In this document: piece by piece, positions 37,308 to 50,340 of the stretch
Numbering within the stretch: position 1 is the stretch's first letter
Layout of the letters: each line of letters begins with the position of its first letter
DNA from: Aricia agestis
Lineage: Eukaryota > Arthropoda > Insecta > Lepidoptera > Lycaenidae
DNA length: 64,000 nucleotides
Reading direction: 5' to 3'
NCBI RefSeq assembly: GCF_905147365.1
Contig: NC_056410.1
Coordinates: 4,377,501-4,441,500, forward strand
Translations under genes and position numbers: made by a program
The notes under the pieces: model-generated
Seen by the model: only the letters and a program-made list of their open reading frames with translations
Told to the model about the DNA's origin: nothing
Databases searched by the model: none

Positions 37308-37395
<88 letters not shown>
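37308..37395. repeat. (AT)n microsatellite
   Basis: AT array of about 88 bp fused to family A copy 6. Confidence 0.95.
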
Positions 37396-37399
<4 letters not shown>

Positions 37400-37612
37400 T
37401 TTTATGAAATAAGGGGGCAAACGAGCAAACGGGTCACCTGATGGAAAGCAACTTCCGTCGCCCATGGACACTCGCAGCTTCAGAAGAGCTGCAGGTGCGT
37501 TGCCGGCCTTTTAAGAGGGAATAGGGTAATAGGGGAGGGTAGGGATGGGAAGGGAAGGGAATAGGGGAGGGTAGGGAAGGGAATAGGGTAGGGGATTGGG
37601 CCTCCGGTAAAA
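37396..37612 (+). repeat. Family A copy 6, truncated, fused to an AT array
   Basis: The T-rich end abuts the (AT)n array 37308-37395. The copy stops at GGCCTCCGGTAA, so the palindrome and CACGTA end are missing. Confidence 0.85.
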
Positions 37613-37744
37613 ATTTTTTTCGTTACCTTTGTTCCAAACGTTTTTAATTAATAAAGTCTTATCAACATTAAATTAATCACCATACGCTTAGAATCTGCAA
37701 TTTAAAAAAGCAAATTAAAATTATTATAAAGAAAATGAGAGGAA

Positions 37745-37950
37745 CTGCGGGGCTAAAATGGTCACATTTAGCAATTCCTCTCAATCAATTCAGCAAATGA
37801 ATTGTCAAAACTGTCAAATTGACAAATGTCAAATCAATACAAAAATACAGAAATGAATTGCAAGCAGAGTTGCATTTTGCGATTTTAGAAAAATGAATCA
37901 TATTATGATTCATATCATGATTCTTCAAAGCGACCATTTTAGCCCCGCTG
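37745..37950. mobile_element. MITE
   Basis: Ends share GCGGGGCTAAAATGGTC in inverted orientation. An inner hairpin reads ATGAATCATATTATGATTCAT. Confidence 0.75.
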
Positions 37951-38676
37951 TTCATTAAAAAGTCATTTGTGCAATTTATGTCACATTATTCTTTAATCTT
38001 TTGAATACTGGAAGTTAGAACCCTTTTATAATGTTTTCTTTCATTTTATGGCTTTATCTTAAAAATTTAAACAGCAAGAACGACTTTAAATTACTAGTAC
38101 CAACGGGAACATCATTTCTACGCTATTCTGCAACACTCGACGTATAATCAACTGAGAATTAGACCCTAGGTACTAAACATAGAGTCCATATTCCTATGCC
38201 ACGCGTCCTCTACCGGTATAAAACAAGAAACCGCCAAACGAAATACAGCTTTAGCGGAACTCAAATAGGAGCTATAGTCAAATGTATTTCTTTTAGGGAG
38301 ATGTGGAACCAGAATCGGCAAACATCAGTCTTTTCACGAAATCGGGACGCTAAACTTGTTTTCCTACATCCATGTGCTATTTTCAAAATAAATAGTTATA
38401 CTTTGATCGTCAGAATATACTGTAATTACATTATTAACTCAAACTACATAGCATCAAACTGTATGTCTGTTTTTTTTTTTCATAACTTTGACGCGCCGGC
38501 TCACAGACGTTGCAAACTAAGTTGATACTAAGTAACAGTGGTATAAAAATGTTTTGAATGTGATTGTGTATAAAGATGAGTCTCAGAAGGTATGCTTTTT
38601 AGACATTATGTAATACTAAGATAATAGATAAGCCAATGAGGTTCACAAAGCCTTTCTGTTGTTGATAGTTGTGTAA

Positions 38677-39893
38677 ACTGTTTTAAATAGTCAACAAACT
38701 ACCTTTCTAGAAAATAGAAAACAAATTGTACAGATAGAACACAACGATCAAGAAACACGAGAAATCACTAAAATAAGATCAGAGGAACTAGAGATGATAT
38801 GTTCTATCCCCCAGGGAAGTGTGATAGGTTGTGTTCTATATTTGCTCTACATAAACGATTTACCTAAAATCTTAAATAGCCAAATAGCTCTTCCGGTATT
38901 CTCAAACTCAACAGATGACATATTGCAAAAAATATTAAAAGATGTAACAGACTGGCTTCGAGATCACAACTTGGAAATTAAATTTAAAAAAACAAAAACT
39001 ACAGAATTCAGATCATATAAAAAACCACCAATAAAAATAAATACAACGTTTGAGAACACTAATTTAGACACAGTAAACACATTTAACCTGCTCGGCATTA
39101 ACATCGACGCTCATTTAAATTGGAAAACACATATTCAAACCATCAAATCAAAATTATCAAAATTCACATACGCACTTTTTCATCTTAAATGCAGCACAGA
39201 CATACAAACCTCCCTCACAGCATACTATGCTTATGCATACTCCTGGCTGCGATACGGGATCATACTGTGGAGAACAGCGTAAAATGTGTAAGAATAATAG
39301 CACAAATAAAAAATAGAGACAGCTGCAGGCCATATTTTATTAAATACAAATTACTTACACTTACATCCATTTACATACTAGATATTAGCTTATTTGTTTT
39401 CAAAAATTTCGATTACTTTACTAAAGTTAAAGATACACATGACATTAACACACGACACAAAAACAGACTACATTTACCATACTCGAGAATTAAAATGCTA
39501 AACGAAAGCCCATACTACATGTCAGTTAAAATATTTAATCACCTCCCAGATTCAATTAGAAATGAAACAAAAATTTTATCATTCACGAGAAAATTAAAAT
39601 CTAACTGAAAAATGTTTCTACTCGCTAGAAGAATTCTTTTCAAAAGATTAAGGTGTAAAGAATAATAATAAATTCATAAAATATATTACTTTCATTCATG
39701 TATAATAATAATTAAGAAACGAATAATACATAATATTATAATTTATGTTACATAAGTAGTTAAGAAATTACAATACAAAATATTTGTTAAATACTATTTT
39801 ATAAGCAACCGCCTGTATAAGGTGCTGAGTTTGTATACTGTATACTATACTTGGATGCTAATAAAGTCTTTGAATCTTTGAATCTTTGAAACC
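38677..39893 (+). pseudogene. Jockey/CR1-like LINE 3' part, RT fragment, broken
   Basis: The open frame at 38677-39282 starts inside RT with an FLENRKQ box, then PQGSVIG and YINDLP (motif B region). The [FY]ADD catalytic box expected shortly after is missing: the text jumps from PVF to SNSTDDI, which looks like an in-frame deletion of about ten codons. The thumb-like part (LLGINIDAHLNWKTHI) is present. A frameshift near 39240-39280 moves the C-terminal part into the next frame (to 39608, including NHLPDSIRNE). The 3' UTR ends in three tandem CTTTGAAT-type units (about 39868-39892), a typical LINE tail. 5'-truncated and dead. Confidence 0.85.
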
Positions 39894-42800
39894 ATTAATA
39901 TGAACAAAGAAACTTCTCTTTAGAACTAGCGGTGTTATTTAACTTGTTTAGTTTGTGTCATACGTTTAGTTTTGTAGTTTTCTATGGGTTTTTTGAAGTT
40001 GCGGGAAAATACTTATGTGAATCACCAGTACGTACATCAAACTCATTTATAAAGATAACAGTTACAATTATTGGGGATAAAATTTTGTCATAATAATGTT
40101 AGGAAAGAATTTTTTTGCTAAAAGTTTTAGCAACAAAGTGCTAATGTTAAATTAAAAAAAAAAAAAACAATCCCCGATTAAAACTTTAATGTCAAGTGTC
40201 AGAATTCAATCAGAATATTGCACAGACTTATTTACATACTACATTATAAGTTTATGGAATATTGAACCAATTCATGAAATAGATGAATCCAAATTTTCCA
40301 ACACTGAGGGGGCTGATAATTATGACGCTATTTGACTATAGCTAAGAATTGAACATATTATTATTGTCAGCTTTCGAACAAAAACAACTAGATCAAATTC
40401 GGTCCACCCGTTTGGATGCCACACATACTGACAGACAGAAAGACAGATAGACATGTTAAAATTATAACACCCCTCTGTTTGTCAGGGGTTAAAAAGAAAT
40501 CCAAAGTAAACTTTACTATCTCACATTCCACACCACACGAAGAGACCAATTAGCAGAATGTTGAAGTTGACATTTTTCGGAAGAGCTTTCAGTACGGAGC
40601 TTTGTTATTAAGTTTGCATGCTTGAACATTTTAAAATAGGTAGGTTTTGCTCTAAAGGAGAGAGTCCGATCCTCGCGGCAAGCGATCGGAACCGAAAAAA
40701 ATTCAAATAAATTGCCACTTTATGACGTGGGTTATTACTTTTTACTATACTCAGAGCATTTTTGTACCGAATTACATTAAAATTAGTCAGCGGTTTAAGC
40801 GCAAATCATTTAAGTTTATTGCACAGAAACCGAACATTTTCCCATAAAACCACCGCTTCAGCGGTCTAAGCGTAAATGGGCAGTAGACAGACAGACAGAC
40901 AAACTTTCCTATTTATTATATTCAAATGTACTGTGAAGGTTAGGTTTTATTGCAAAAATAATGGCTTTGAAAACTGAACAAGATTAGAATTTTATCAATA
41001 TGAAAATGTCACTTTAATGTGTCGGAGGGGAAGGCGCGAGCATATTTCAGAAAAGCGATAACTTAAGATAAGTGTCATCACAATGATGTTCGACATTTTA
41101 CTCAAATTGCGACGAGGTACAGTCGCCGACAATACAGTTTGTCGCTTGTAAATTTATAAGAGGCATGATAAATAAGTAATATAAACAATTCTACGAAATT
41201 ATTGTGATTACTGCAAAAACTGTAAAATATTACATCCTTATTTACCCTCCTATTTACTCTACTTAATTTTTATCATATTGATTTTTTTCCATAACAATAA
41301 ATTACATCTTAAAATTGATACGTAACAATATTATGCATATCTATATAAGCTTTAGAAAAAGGTAATCAAAATAATTGTAGCAAAATTCACAAAATTTCGA
41401 TGTTCTTCTTAGTTTAAATCAGAAAATTTAAATATTTTTATACAAACACTAAATATTATAATATTATGATGACTTCGAAACAAAACTTTATCTGCCTTCA
41501 TAGTAAAAGGTTAGTACAGTAATATTTTTAGGGGTAAAACTTATGAACACCGTATAAGGGTGCTATAAAAATTGTTACGAAGCTGTTGTGTCGAAGTCAA
41601 GTTGGCATTTTACAGTAAATAGGGTCGGGCTCGAGGAGGGCTCAGGGTCATAAACTTGGTCCAGGCTATTCATCACTAGAAGTGTTTCATTGTTATTGTT
41701 ATGAGATATTTCAGGAGTAAAACTATTTGTGTGGTGAAAATACTTGATTTTTTTTATCAAATACGTTAAAGATTTGTTGAATTGGAATTAAAAATAGAAT
41801 TTACTAATATTCATATTCATATAACATACCTAGTAAAAATGAGTAAAAAAAATTCAAATTAAAAATGATCTTCATCAAAAGGATGATTGAAATTTAACAT
41901 TTAGTTTATGATGCTACATACATTACTATTTTCCGCCATTTCAAACTGTTTTTTTTCCTCTTTGTATCTGATTTGTTTCATTAATGGTTTGAATAAAGAG
42001 TTTTTTATTTTATATATTTTTTACTATCGTCAAAGACGGTATAATAAGTCAAAATAAAACCACGAACCGATGAAAGCAGGCTACAAAATATGACATTGAT
42101 CAGTTGCAAAAAGAAGTTAGCAATGCAATGAATACTTTTGCCCCCGTAACGGAAACTGTGTCAAAATGCAAATCGACCAATTTGTAGAGCGCACCTGCCA
42201 GGAAAGTGAAAATATAATGAGGTAACTAACATGCTGAAAGAAACTCAAACATGCAGCCACCCGTCTCTGCAATGGAGAGCTCGTTATAAAGCCTGTGTGC
42301 ACGGTCAGCGAGGCTGATACCATGTATCGCTTTAATCAAAAACCTTTTTTATTATAGCCTTTGAGCCTTTCGGCCGTATCCTCTTTTTGCCTCATTTACT
42401 TTTAATATTTTATTATGTAGCAACTAGCAAGTACTAAATATGCATGATAAAAAACTTTGTTTTAAAGCTAGTTAATAACAAAAGTGACATGTTAATGTTT
42501 GTTGGACGGCTAAACATAACATTAATTATTAAGCCCATAACATTAATTAAGCCTTTAATTCCATAACAGTTTTTTTTTAATTTATAATATAATATCAATA
42601 CGTGCGCAATATTTTAACTTTTAACAATGCATTAAACGTTTAAAATATTGTGCTCGTGAAAATGTTATACCGAAAAGCACTAATGATATTACGGAGACTA
42701 AAGCTCTTCAGTAAAGTTTCAGCTTCGCATTTGTTATGAAGTGTCCTAGCAACTTGAATCTTTCGCTTCAAATTTCTAAGACTGAACTCCTCGAGAATAT

Positions 42801-43049
42801 TAATGTACTCATCGTCAAGTTTCTTTTTATTTCACGAACAGTCTTGTTAGAATAAATTTGGATTACGCATACTTTTAATTGGTTTGCTGAGTACTAATTA
42901 ATTGTTTGAAACTTTCAATTGTTTTTATGACAATAAATTTATTTAATTATGTCAATCTTTGTCATAATTACTTGTGATAAATTATTTTGTCTTTGATTGG
43001 GAAAAAATATACTGAAACCGTGCATTATATTATTAAAACATACAATATG
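39894..43049. other. Intron stretch, no gene seen
   Basis: Old repeat remnants at 40290-40497 and 40670-40925 (the latter ends in a GACA tract and a decayed Helitron-like start on the minus strand). The rest is AT-rich without recognisable structure. Confidence 0.4.
40290..40497. mobile_element. Old interspersed repeat remnant
   Basis: GGTCCACCCGTTTGGATGCC, a short GACA tract and AACACCCCTCTGTTTGTCAG resemble a lepidopteran repeat recalled from memory. Confidence 0.4.
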
Positions 43050-43365
43050 TTTTTTTTTTTTATGAAAGAAGGGAGCAAACGGGTCACCTGATGGAAAGCA
43101 ACTTCCGTCGCCCATGGACACTCGCAGCATCAGAAGAGCTGCAGGTGCGTTGCCGGCCTTTTAAGAGGGAATAGGGTAATAGGGGAGGGTAGGGATGGGA
43201 AGGGAAGGGAATAGGGGAGGATAGGGAAGGGAATTGGGCCTCCGGTAAACTCACTCACTCGGCGAAACACAGCGCAAGCGCTGTTTCACGCCGGTTTTCT
43301 GTGAGAACGTGGTATTTCTCCGGTCGAGCCGGCCCATTCGTGCCGAAGCATGGCTCTCCCACGTA
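43050..43365 (+). repeat. Family A copy 7
   Basis: A full-length copy with the canonical order of T run, conserved block, G-rich core, palindrome and CCCACGTA. Confidence 0.88.
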
Positions 43366-43910
43366 AAAATTTGCTTGGATTGCTACAGTTTAATAAAATA
43401 ACTAGTAACTTAATGCCAAACAATAATAATATTTAGATTTTTAGTATATATCATCGAAAGAACTTTAGTTATTTTTTATTACCATGAAAACACATAAAGA
43501 ATTGATCTCTATTTCATGTCATATCGACAAAAATGAGTCTTAAAAAGTTGCGACAACAGAGTCCAAGGTCGAAAAATATTATTTTTTGGAAGGTTGAACA
43601 TAATTTATACTGTCGTCGGATTATGTACGTTTATTGTTTCAACTTCGACTCTGTCAGGGTCAGGGGAGAAATATTGTAATTCTGTTATCGTTGGATATGA
43701 TAATGTTACGTCATTTAATGTTTATTCATTCGTGGAAGCTTTTGTACACCTTTGTAACTAATAATGTCTCAAGGTTATGTTTAAGAGCAGAAAACATGGT
43801 GCATGTTAATGATAGAACTATTTGCAATCAGCTGATCTATAATAGTATATAATAAAAAACTTGAGAGGTGTCAAGGGACTGAAATTATAAATAGGAGTCT
43901 ATTTCTCAAT

Positions 43911-44280
43911 ACTAGAGATCGCCCAATGGTCAAAATTGGACCTCAAAAAAAAAAAATAAGTATATAAGTTTCAAATTTAAACGTTTTTCTATTAATATTC
44001 TATTGTCAAAATATTGACTTTATTATTTTTTTGACAAAATTCCTTTCGCAGCTTCGTGTTTGCTCTTCGCGGCTTCGTATTTGTACGCATCGTGTTCACG
44101 GCGCGTAGCATCCGTGAGTCGCGGCCGCAATTCGCGCCACGAGTGTAGAGTCCGCATAAGATTCAATATAAACAAAACTAAACTATCAACGCCCTCTGCC
44201 CCTACTATGCAGGTACTAATAAAAAAATGTCGTTACAACTATTTCAGTCTAGCCCCCGCGAGGCGTAACACGCGATAAGG
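43911..44280. repeat. Dispersed repeat B, copy 2, with GC-rich right part
   Basis: Shares its left 110 bases with 5912-6010. The right part (44050-44150) is CpG-rich with CTTCGCGGCTTCG-type words. A 72-codon ORF there (44060-44278) has no recognisable domain and lacks a convincing splice context. Confidence 0.5.
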
Positions 44281-44296
44281 AACTACGTTCCAATAT

Positions 44297-44596
44297 AACG
44301 TCTATGAACGCTTCACACCACGTCATTGTGGCCCCGTACTAAGTACCTACTAAGTACCTACTAAGTACCTGAAGGACATGACTGTGTTACGGGTACCAGA
44401 TAACGAAAATATATTTAATACTTTTTATACTATATGTATATTTAAGATTTTTAATATATGATTCACATATTATTTAATACACATCCAAGACCCAGGAACA
44501 TATAAAACTTTTTGTTCCGTCGGCGGGATTCGAACCCGCGACTCACGGCTTGAGCGCTGACAACATGCTCTACCACTGAGCCACGGTGGTCGTATT
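44297..44596 (-). mobile_element. SINE family 2 copy
   Basis: This minus-strand copy has its head at the right end (GGGATTCGAACCCGCG read on +). Its body contains three tandem 11 bp AAGTACCTACT units at about 44340-44370, a local expansion not seen in the other copies. Confidence 0.88.
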
Positions 44597-44955
44597 TTTA
44601 CGGAGTTAGTCAGCTTTAGGATTTGATAAACTAAAGCTCAGCGCAATGGATATAGGATAGCGGTAGCAAAACGTAAGCCTTATGTTGGTTTTTCGTAAGG
44701 CCATTGCATATTACTGGAAGGACAGGCTCACACAGATCTTTGATTTGACATCCAAAAATAAGACATCGATAAAATATAATACTAATATAGGCACTTCTTA
44801 ATTATTTTTTCGTGACTATGAAATAAAATCCGACTGAAACCGTGCATTTTCCAACAGCACTGTCCCCCACGTGGTCTACTATAGTAGATTTAGATCTGCG
44901 ACAAATAAAACCGGCTGTTTAAGCATGATGCTGTCCTTTAAATATGTTAATAAAT

Positions 44956-44997
<42 letters not shown>

Positions 44998-45003
44998 ATT
45001 TAT

Positions 45004-45400
<397 letters not shown>

Positions 45401-45598
45401 AATTTATTACTTATATTTTATCAGGGAAACTGATTCAAAGAGGGCCCTACATAATTTGGATCGGATGATTGTCCGCTAGTTGGCCTATGTCAAGCCCAGC
45501 CCATAGATAAAGACATTGCTTAACCAACCCCGACCAAACAAAATAATATAGGCAGTAGGCGTATGAACTGAATTTTCTGATAGTACTTGTATTTATTA

Positions 45599-46150
45599 CT
45601 AGCTGTTGCCCGCGACTTCGTGCGCGTAGACTTCAGTTTATAGCGCGCGATGTCAACAAAATTGGTGTCAAAAACTTTAAAAAAAAAAACCCTGGTACGG
45701 GGTACCCCTTAAATCAAAACAGCTGTGCAGTGTGCACATAATATTTCATTTTTTTTTACTTAATTAAACTTTATATTTTAATTACGTATAATAGATAAAG
45801 TACCGAGTTAATTAAAAACGTAAAAATGAAATAAAATCGAAAAAAAATGAAACTTGAATATAAGATGATACCACCTCTTATAGAAATACTTTCGAGCAAG
45901 CGTCAGCGCGATGTAGGAGACGCACGGCGCCATCTATTATGAATTTTTGGAACTAACTTAATTTGAACAAATTTACACATTTTCACCCCCTTGCGACCCT
46001 TTTTTCCAGTAAAAAAGTAGCCTATGTCCTTTCTCAGGCTTTAGACTATATGTATACAAAATTTCATTACAATCAGTTCGGTAGTTTTAGCGTGAAATCG
46101 AGACAGACAGACAAACAGAGATACTTTCGCATTTATAATATTAGTATAGA
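45599..46150 (-). mobile_element. Helitron, intact ends
   Basis: On the minus strand it begins TCTATACTAATATTATAAAT at 46150 and ends CGGGCAACAGCTAG at 45599, 552 bp, with A and T flanks. No protein coding. Confidence 0.88.
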
Positions 46151-46459
46151 TAACAAAATATCTTGCAAGATGCTTACCTGGTCATTACGACTTGAAATGA
46201 ACATTTCTGTGATGGGATGTGTGATTGGAATTCAAAAAGAAACTAAAATGTAGAGTGAAGATACAATATCTTAATAAAACTTAACTATAGTTATTTGAAT
46301 TCATTTTCTACGAAAAAAGCAAACAATGCCGTGGTATAAAAGATCTAAACGCACAGCAGCGTCATTCATTAACGCATAGCATGGCCGCCATAGAAAAAGT
46401 TTATTTCTCCTAGACTAGATAAAGATCCTACATCCTACAAATCTTCTAATTCCGCTAAA

Positions 46460-46728
46460 ACCCATGGCTTTATTTGTGGCCCCGTGATGTTCAACAATTT
46501 TGAAATGCACGCCCACCGGCAAAATATTTATAGTTATTCGTTATTTCTTTATTTCGTATAGTTATTCGTTATTTCGTATATAGATATTCGTTAATTTTTT
46601 TTCCACTTTTAAATCGTTAATTTTGAAGAATGTTATTTCTTAAGTCTAAAAAATTTTTGTCCCGTGACACCAAGGCCAAAACATATTTGTGGCCCACATG
46701 AAAAAAAAGGTTGGGGACCATTGTTCTA
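46460..46728. mobile_element. Probable hAT remnant
   Basis: TTTGTGGCCCCGTGATG and AAAAAGGTTGGGGACCATTG resemble terminal words of hAT MITEs. Ends eroded. Confidence 0.4.
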
Positions 46729-47439
46729 AATTAACAAAAGAAATCTGTCGCATTTTCACTTAAAATTCAATTCACAGACATTGTGTTATGTTAAGCCTGT
46801 TTAACACTACTTCAAATAATTTAATATTAAACATTCTATTATAGAAGTTCATGAAAGTTTCGTAGCTAACTAGGGCAATTTGACAGCGCTGCTTCTGAAT
46901 TCATCGGAAATATTTTGGAGACTGCAGTCGGGCAGAAATAGCTCTGAGATACAATCGATAGGAATAGGTTGTTAGTTCGACTCAGCTTTGTCAAATACCA
47001 ACTGATAACTCAAAGGTCTCTGTATGTAATCACATTTGTATGATTGATATTTGCTACGAATGAGCTTTAGCTTGTATAGGTACTGTATTTATATTATATT
47101 ATGGTCCATAGTCTATTCAATGATGTGTATTTTGTGACTATAAACTTTAATTAGAGAATATTTATTAACTAGAAACGAGTTACACAGTTATTATACTATT
47201 GAACCAAGAGCCTGCGGCTAGACCTACCTCAGTTTCGTAAAGCTGCAAGTTTACCTGTTTGTGGCCTTTACGGAGGTAAGACTTAAGAGGAAATGGCCAG
47301 CAACTATGCAGTTTTTTTTTAGGCAACAAGTAGGCGCTTAAAATTTTTACAAAATCCTTAATTATATAATATATTATGTACTTTTATTATATTTTAAAAG
47401 ATGAAACTAAAATAAAATAATTATTAATATATTATTTTA

Positions 47440-47775
47440 TACGTGGGAGAGCCATGCTTCGGCACGAATGGGCCGGCTCGACCGGAGAAATACCACGTTC
47501 TCACAGAAAACCGGCATGAAACAGCGCTTGCGCTGTGTTTCGCCGAGTGAGTGAGTTTACCGGAGGCCCAATCCCCTTACCCCTACCCTATTCCCTTCCC
47601 TACCCTCAACTATTCCCTTCCCTTCCCTACCCCCCCCTATTATCCTATTCCCTCTTAAAAGGCCGGCAATGCACCTGCAGCTCTTCTGATGCTGCGAGTG
47701 TCCATGGGCGACGGAAGTTGCTTTCCATCAGGTGACCCGTTTGCTCGTTTGTCCCCTTATTTCATTAAAAAAAAA
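47440..47775 (-). repeat. Family A copy 8
   Basis: A full-length reverse copy with a C-rich core on the + strand and an A-rich end at 47765-47775. Confidence 0.88.
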
Positions 47776-48111
47776 GTGGGGCTGTCATTAAAAAAAACAC
47801 AATTTTGGGCCAATTTTTGCTATATAATGCGCGGTATAATTTGTGCACGATTCCGACTTGCACTTGGCAGATTTTTTTATTAACGTTTCATCTTACTTAA
47901 ATAACAAGTGCAGGATCACTTTAAAGAAAATTGAGTGAAAATATGAAAGTTTTAAAATGTCGCGGACGTTCAAATGTTGTCGATATATTTCAAAATTCCA
48001 TCTTTAACATGTTACATCGTAATTTATATGCAATTTAGTAGGTGATCGAAATATAAATATTAATATACTAATATTTTTTCAATACTTACAACATGAAATA
48101 TATTTTGTATA

Positions 48112-48249
48112 CCTGATCACATCAATAGAAAAGGTTTTAGGTGTTGTAAAGTAAAGTGATTACTTTCAATTAATATTTTAAAATCCAACGATAAACAGGA
48201 GTTTTCAGATGCGGGAAGATCTAAAACCTTTTCTATTGATGTGATCAGG
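48112..48249. mobile_element. Stowaway-like MITE with perfect arms
   Basis: Inverted arms (48110-48140 and 48221-48251, 31 bp counting the TA) are perfect, beginning CCTGATCACATCAATAGAAA, with TA on each side. Confidence 0.82.
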
Positions 48250-48368
48250 TACAAATATTTCTTTGCATATAAAGACCACAGGAGAACACGTATACGCCTT
48301 TTCGTTACGGGAGAATGAATGGATTCCATAGGTTATTTTTTGTATATGCAGTTGTAGAAAACATTAAA

Positions 48369-48705
48369 TCTAATATATAAAATTCTCATGTCATAGTGTT
48401 TGTGCGCGAACTCCTCAAAAACTGCTCAACCTATTTTAATTCAATTTTGCATGTACCATCGAGGAAGTTGATTCCTATGCAATTGACAGACCAACGTTAT
48501 TTGGTCGAATATGTCAATTCAATGTTAATTGTAATCTGTCGGCTGGGTTTGACGTATCGCAACCAAACTACTTTTCCCCGATTTGCATAGAAATCAACTT
48601 CTCTGATAGTACATTTGTTAGGCCAGAGAATAGGTTTTTATCTACTTTTTATATTGATAGTAGAAATAATTTATATGGCAAAACAACGTTTGCCGGGTCA
48701 GCTAG
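48369..48705 (+). mobile_element. Helitron, intact ends
   Basis: TC at 48369 to CTAG at 48702-48705, flanked by A and T. The 3' end AACGTTTGCCGGGTCAG resembles HelB, but the middle differs. Confidence 0.85.
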
Positions 48706-49056
48706 TGTTCTATAAAATCTTCTAGCCAACAAAGAGTCACGGGCAGTTCGAAGACGCTCTAGTGGGGGACGCTGTCAGATACAATCGTATTTCACCGCTT
48801 GAGTAAGGTCTCGCTTACTCCTTATAAATCAAATGTTCCTCTCTGTCTGATTTCTCATCTTTGGCATTTTTTCTTTGTAAATTATAGTTGATCTTGAGTG
48901 AAACATTCTGAAAGTTATAACTTATAAGTATTGTTTCGAATTTTCGGGTTTCTCTAATATTCAGAATATTTTACTTATAGACCCGTTTATATATTATATT
49001 ACTAGCTGTTGCCCGCGACTTCATCCGCGTTAACATAGTATAATAACAAAGATGGA

Positions 49057-49340
49057 TATAATAATAATAATAATATCTATGGACGCTTCACACCACGTCA
49101 GTCTGGCCCCGTGCTAAGTACCTAAAGGACTTGTGTTACAGGTACCAGACAACGGAAATATATTTAATACTTTTATTTATACTATACATATATTTAAGAT
49201 TTTTATTATATCATACACATATTTAATACACATCCAGACCTGGGAACATTGAAAACTTTTTTGTTCCGTCGGCGGGATTCGAACCCGCGACCCCCGGCTT
49301 GAGCTACCGACGCACTCACCACTGAGCCACAGAGGTCGTC
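49057..49340 (-). mobile_element. SINE family 2 copy nested in a Helitron
   Basis: A complete minus-strand copy with an ATA-repeat tail at the left and its head ending at 49340. ATATA-type words on both sides may be the target duplication. It sits inside the Helitron 49002-49914 and is therefore younger than it. Confidence 0.88.
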
Positions 49341-49420
49341 ATATAGTTTTCTCCTTTTCTTTTTGTGGTTCCTTATACAAAGGGTAAAAAGCAAACGTCA
49401 AACGCAAACGTCAATAAACT

Positions 49421-49770
49421 TTCATGTTTCTAACTCAAGAAATGACGGACTTTCATTGAAATTGTCTACCCCAATTTCACCCCCTTGGGGGTAGAATTTT
49501 CAGAAACGCTTAAACACGTATCCAATCATTTTTAATCAGTAACCCAAACATAAAATTTCATGTTTCTAACTATAGAAATAACGGAGTTTCATTCAAACTT
49601 TCAACCCTAATTTCACCCCCTTGGGGGTAGAATTTCCAAAAACGCTTAAATACGTATCCATTCATTTTTAATCAGTAACCCAAAAATAAAGTTTCATGTT
49701 TCTAACTCAAGAAATGACGGACTTTCATTAAAACTTTCAACCCTTATTTCACCCCCTTCGGGGTAAAATT
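49421..49770. repeat. 136 bp tandem repeat inside a Helitron
   Basis: The word TTCATGTTTCTAACT recurs at 49421, 49557 and 49693. Copies differ by scattered point changes. Confidence 0.9.
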
Positions 49771-50084
49771 TTCAAAATTCCTTCCTTATTGGGTGTCTAC
49801 TTAATAAAACAACCCTACTCACCAAATTTCGTGGCTGTAACTTTTACAGTTTTTGCTCAGCGATGATGAATCAGTCAGTCAGTCAGTCAGGACAAGTAAT
49901 TTTATAAGTATAGATTTTGAAAATTGGAATATCTCCTATTATCTATATAAAATTATTTATGTTTCTTCTGATTAACTTCTTTGCGGGATCCAGGACAGAT
50001 TGAGCATGTCCTTCGGACACGAATGAGATGATATCATTTTTAGGGTTCCATAGTCAACAAGAAACCCTTATAGTTTCGATTTGT

Positions 50085-50110
50085 CCGTCCGTCTGTCCGT
50101 CCGTCTGTCC

Positions 50111-50161
<51 letters not shown>

Positions 50162-50340
50162 CGTCCGTCCGTCCGTCCGTCCGTCCGTCCGTCCGTCCGT
50201 CCGTCCGTCCGTCCGTCCGTTCGTCCGTCCGTCCGTCCGTCCGTCCGTCCGTCCGTCCGTCCGTCCGTCCGTCCGTCCGTCTGTCTGTCTGTCTGTCTGT
50301 CTGTCTGTATGTCTGTCCGTCTGTCCGTCTGTCTGTCCGT
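50085..50340 (+). repeat. (GTCC/GTCT)n microsatellite, about 255 bp
   Basis: Nearly pure tetranucleotide array with blocks of GTCT at the ends and GTCC in the middle. It sits where the interspersed repeat normally has a short GTCT tract, so it is an expansion within a repeat. ORFs across it are artefacts. Confidence 0.95.

Larger units (their letters stand above)
49002..49914 (-). mobile_element. Helitron with 136 bp tandem repeats and nested SINE
   Basis: On the minus strand TCTATACTTATAAAATTACT at 49914 to CTAG at 49002-49005, flanked by A and T. SINE family 2 occupies 49057-49340. About 2.6 copies of a 136 bp unit lie at 49421-49770, each with TTTCACCCCCTTGGGGGTAG or a close variant. Confidence 0.85.

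Noticed and set aside
38196..38525. 109-codon ORF upstream of the LINE
   Set aside because: No motif links it to LINE proteins, and composition matches surrounding non-coding DNA.
44060..44278. Possible host exon in a CpG-rich patch
   Set aside because: An AG precedes it, but no suitable donor is clear, the phase with exon 1 is not satisfied convincingly, and its left flank belongs to a dispersed repeat.
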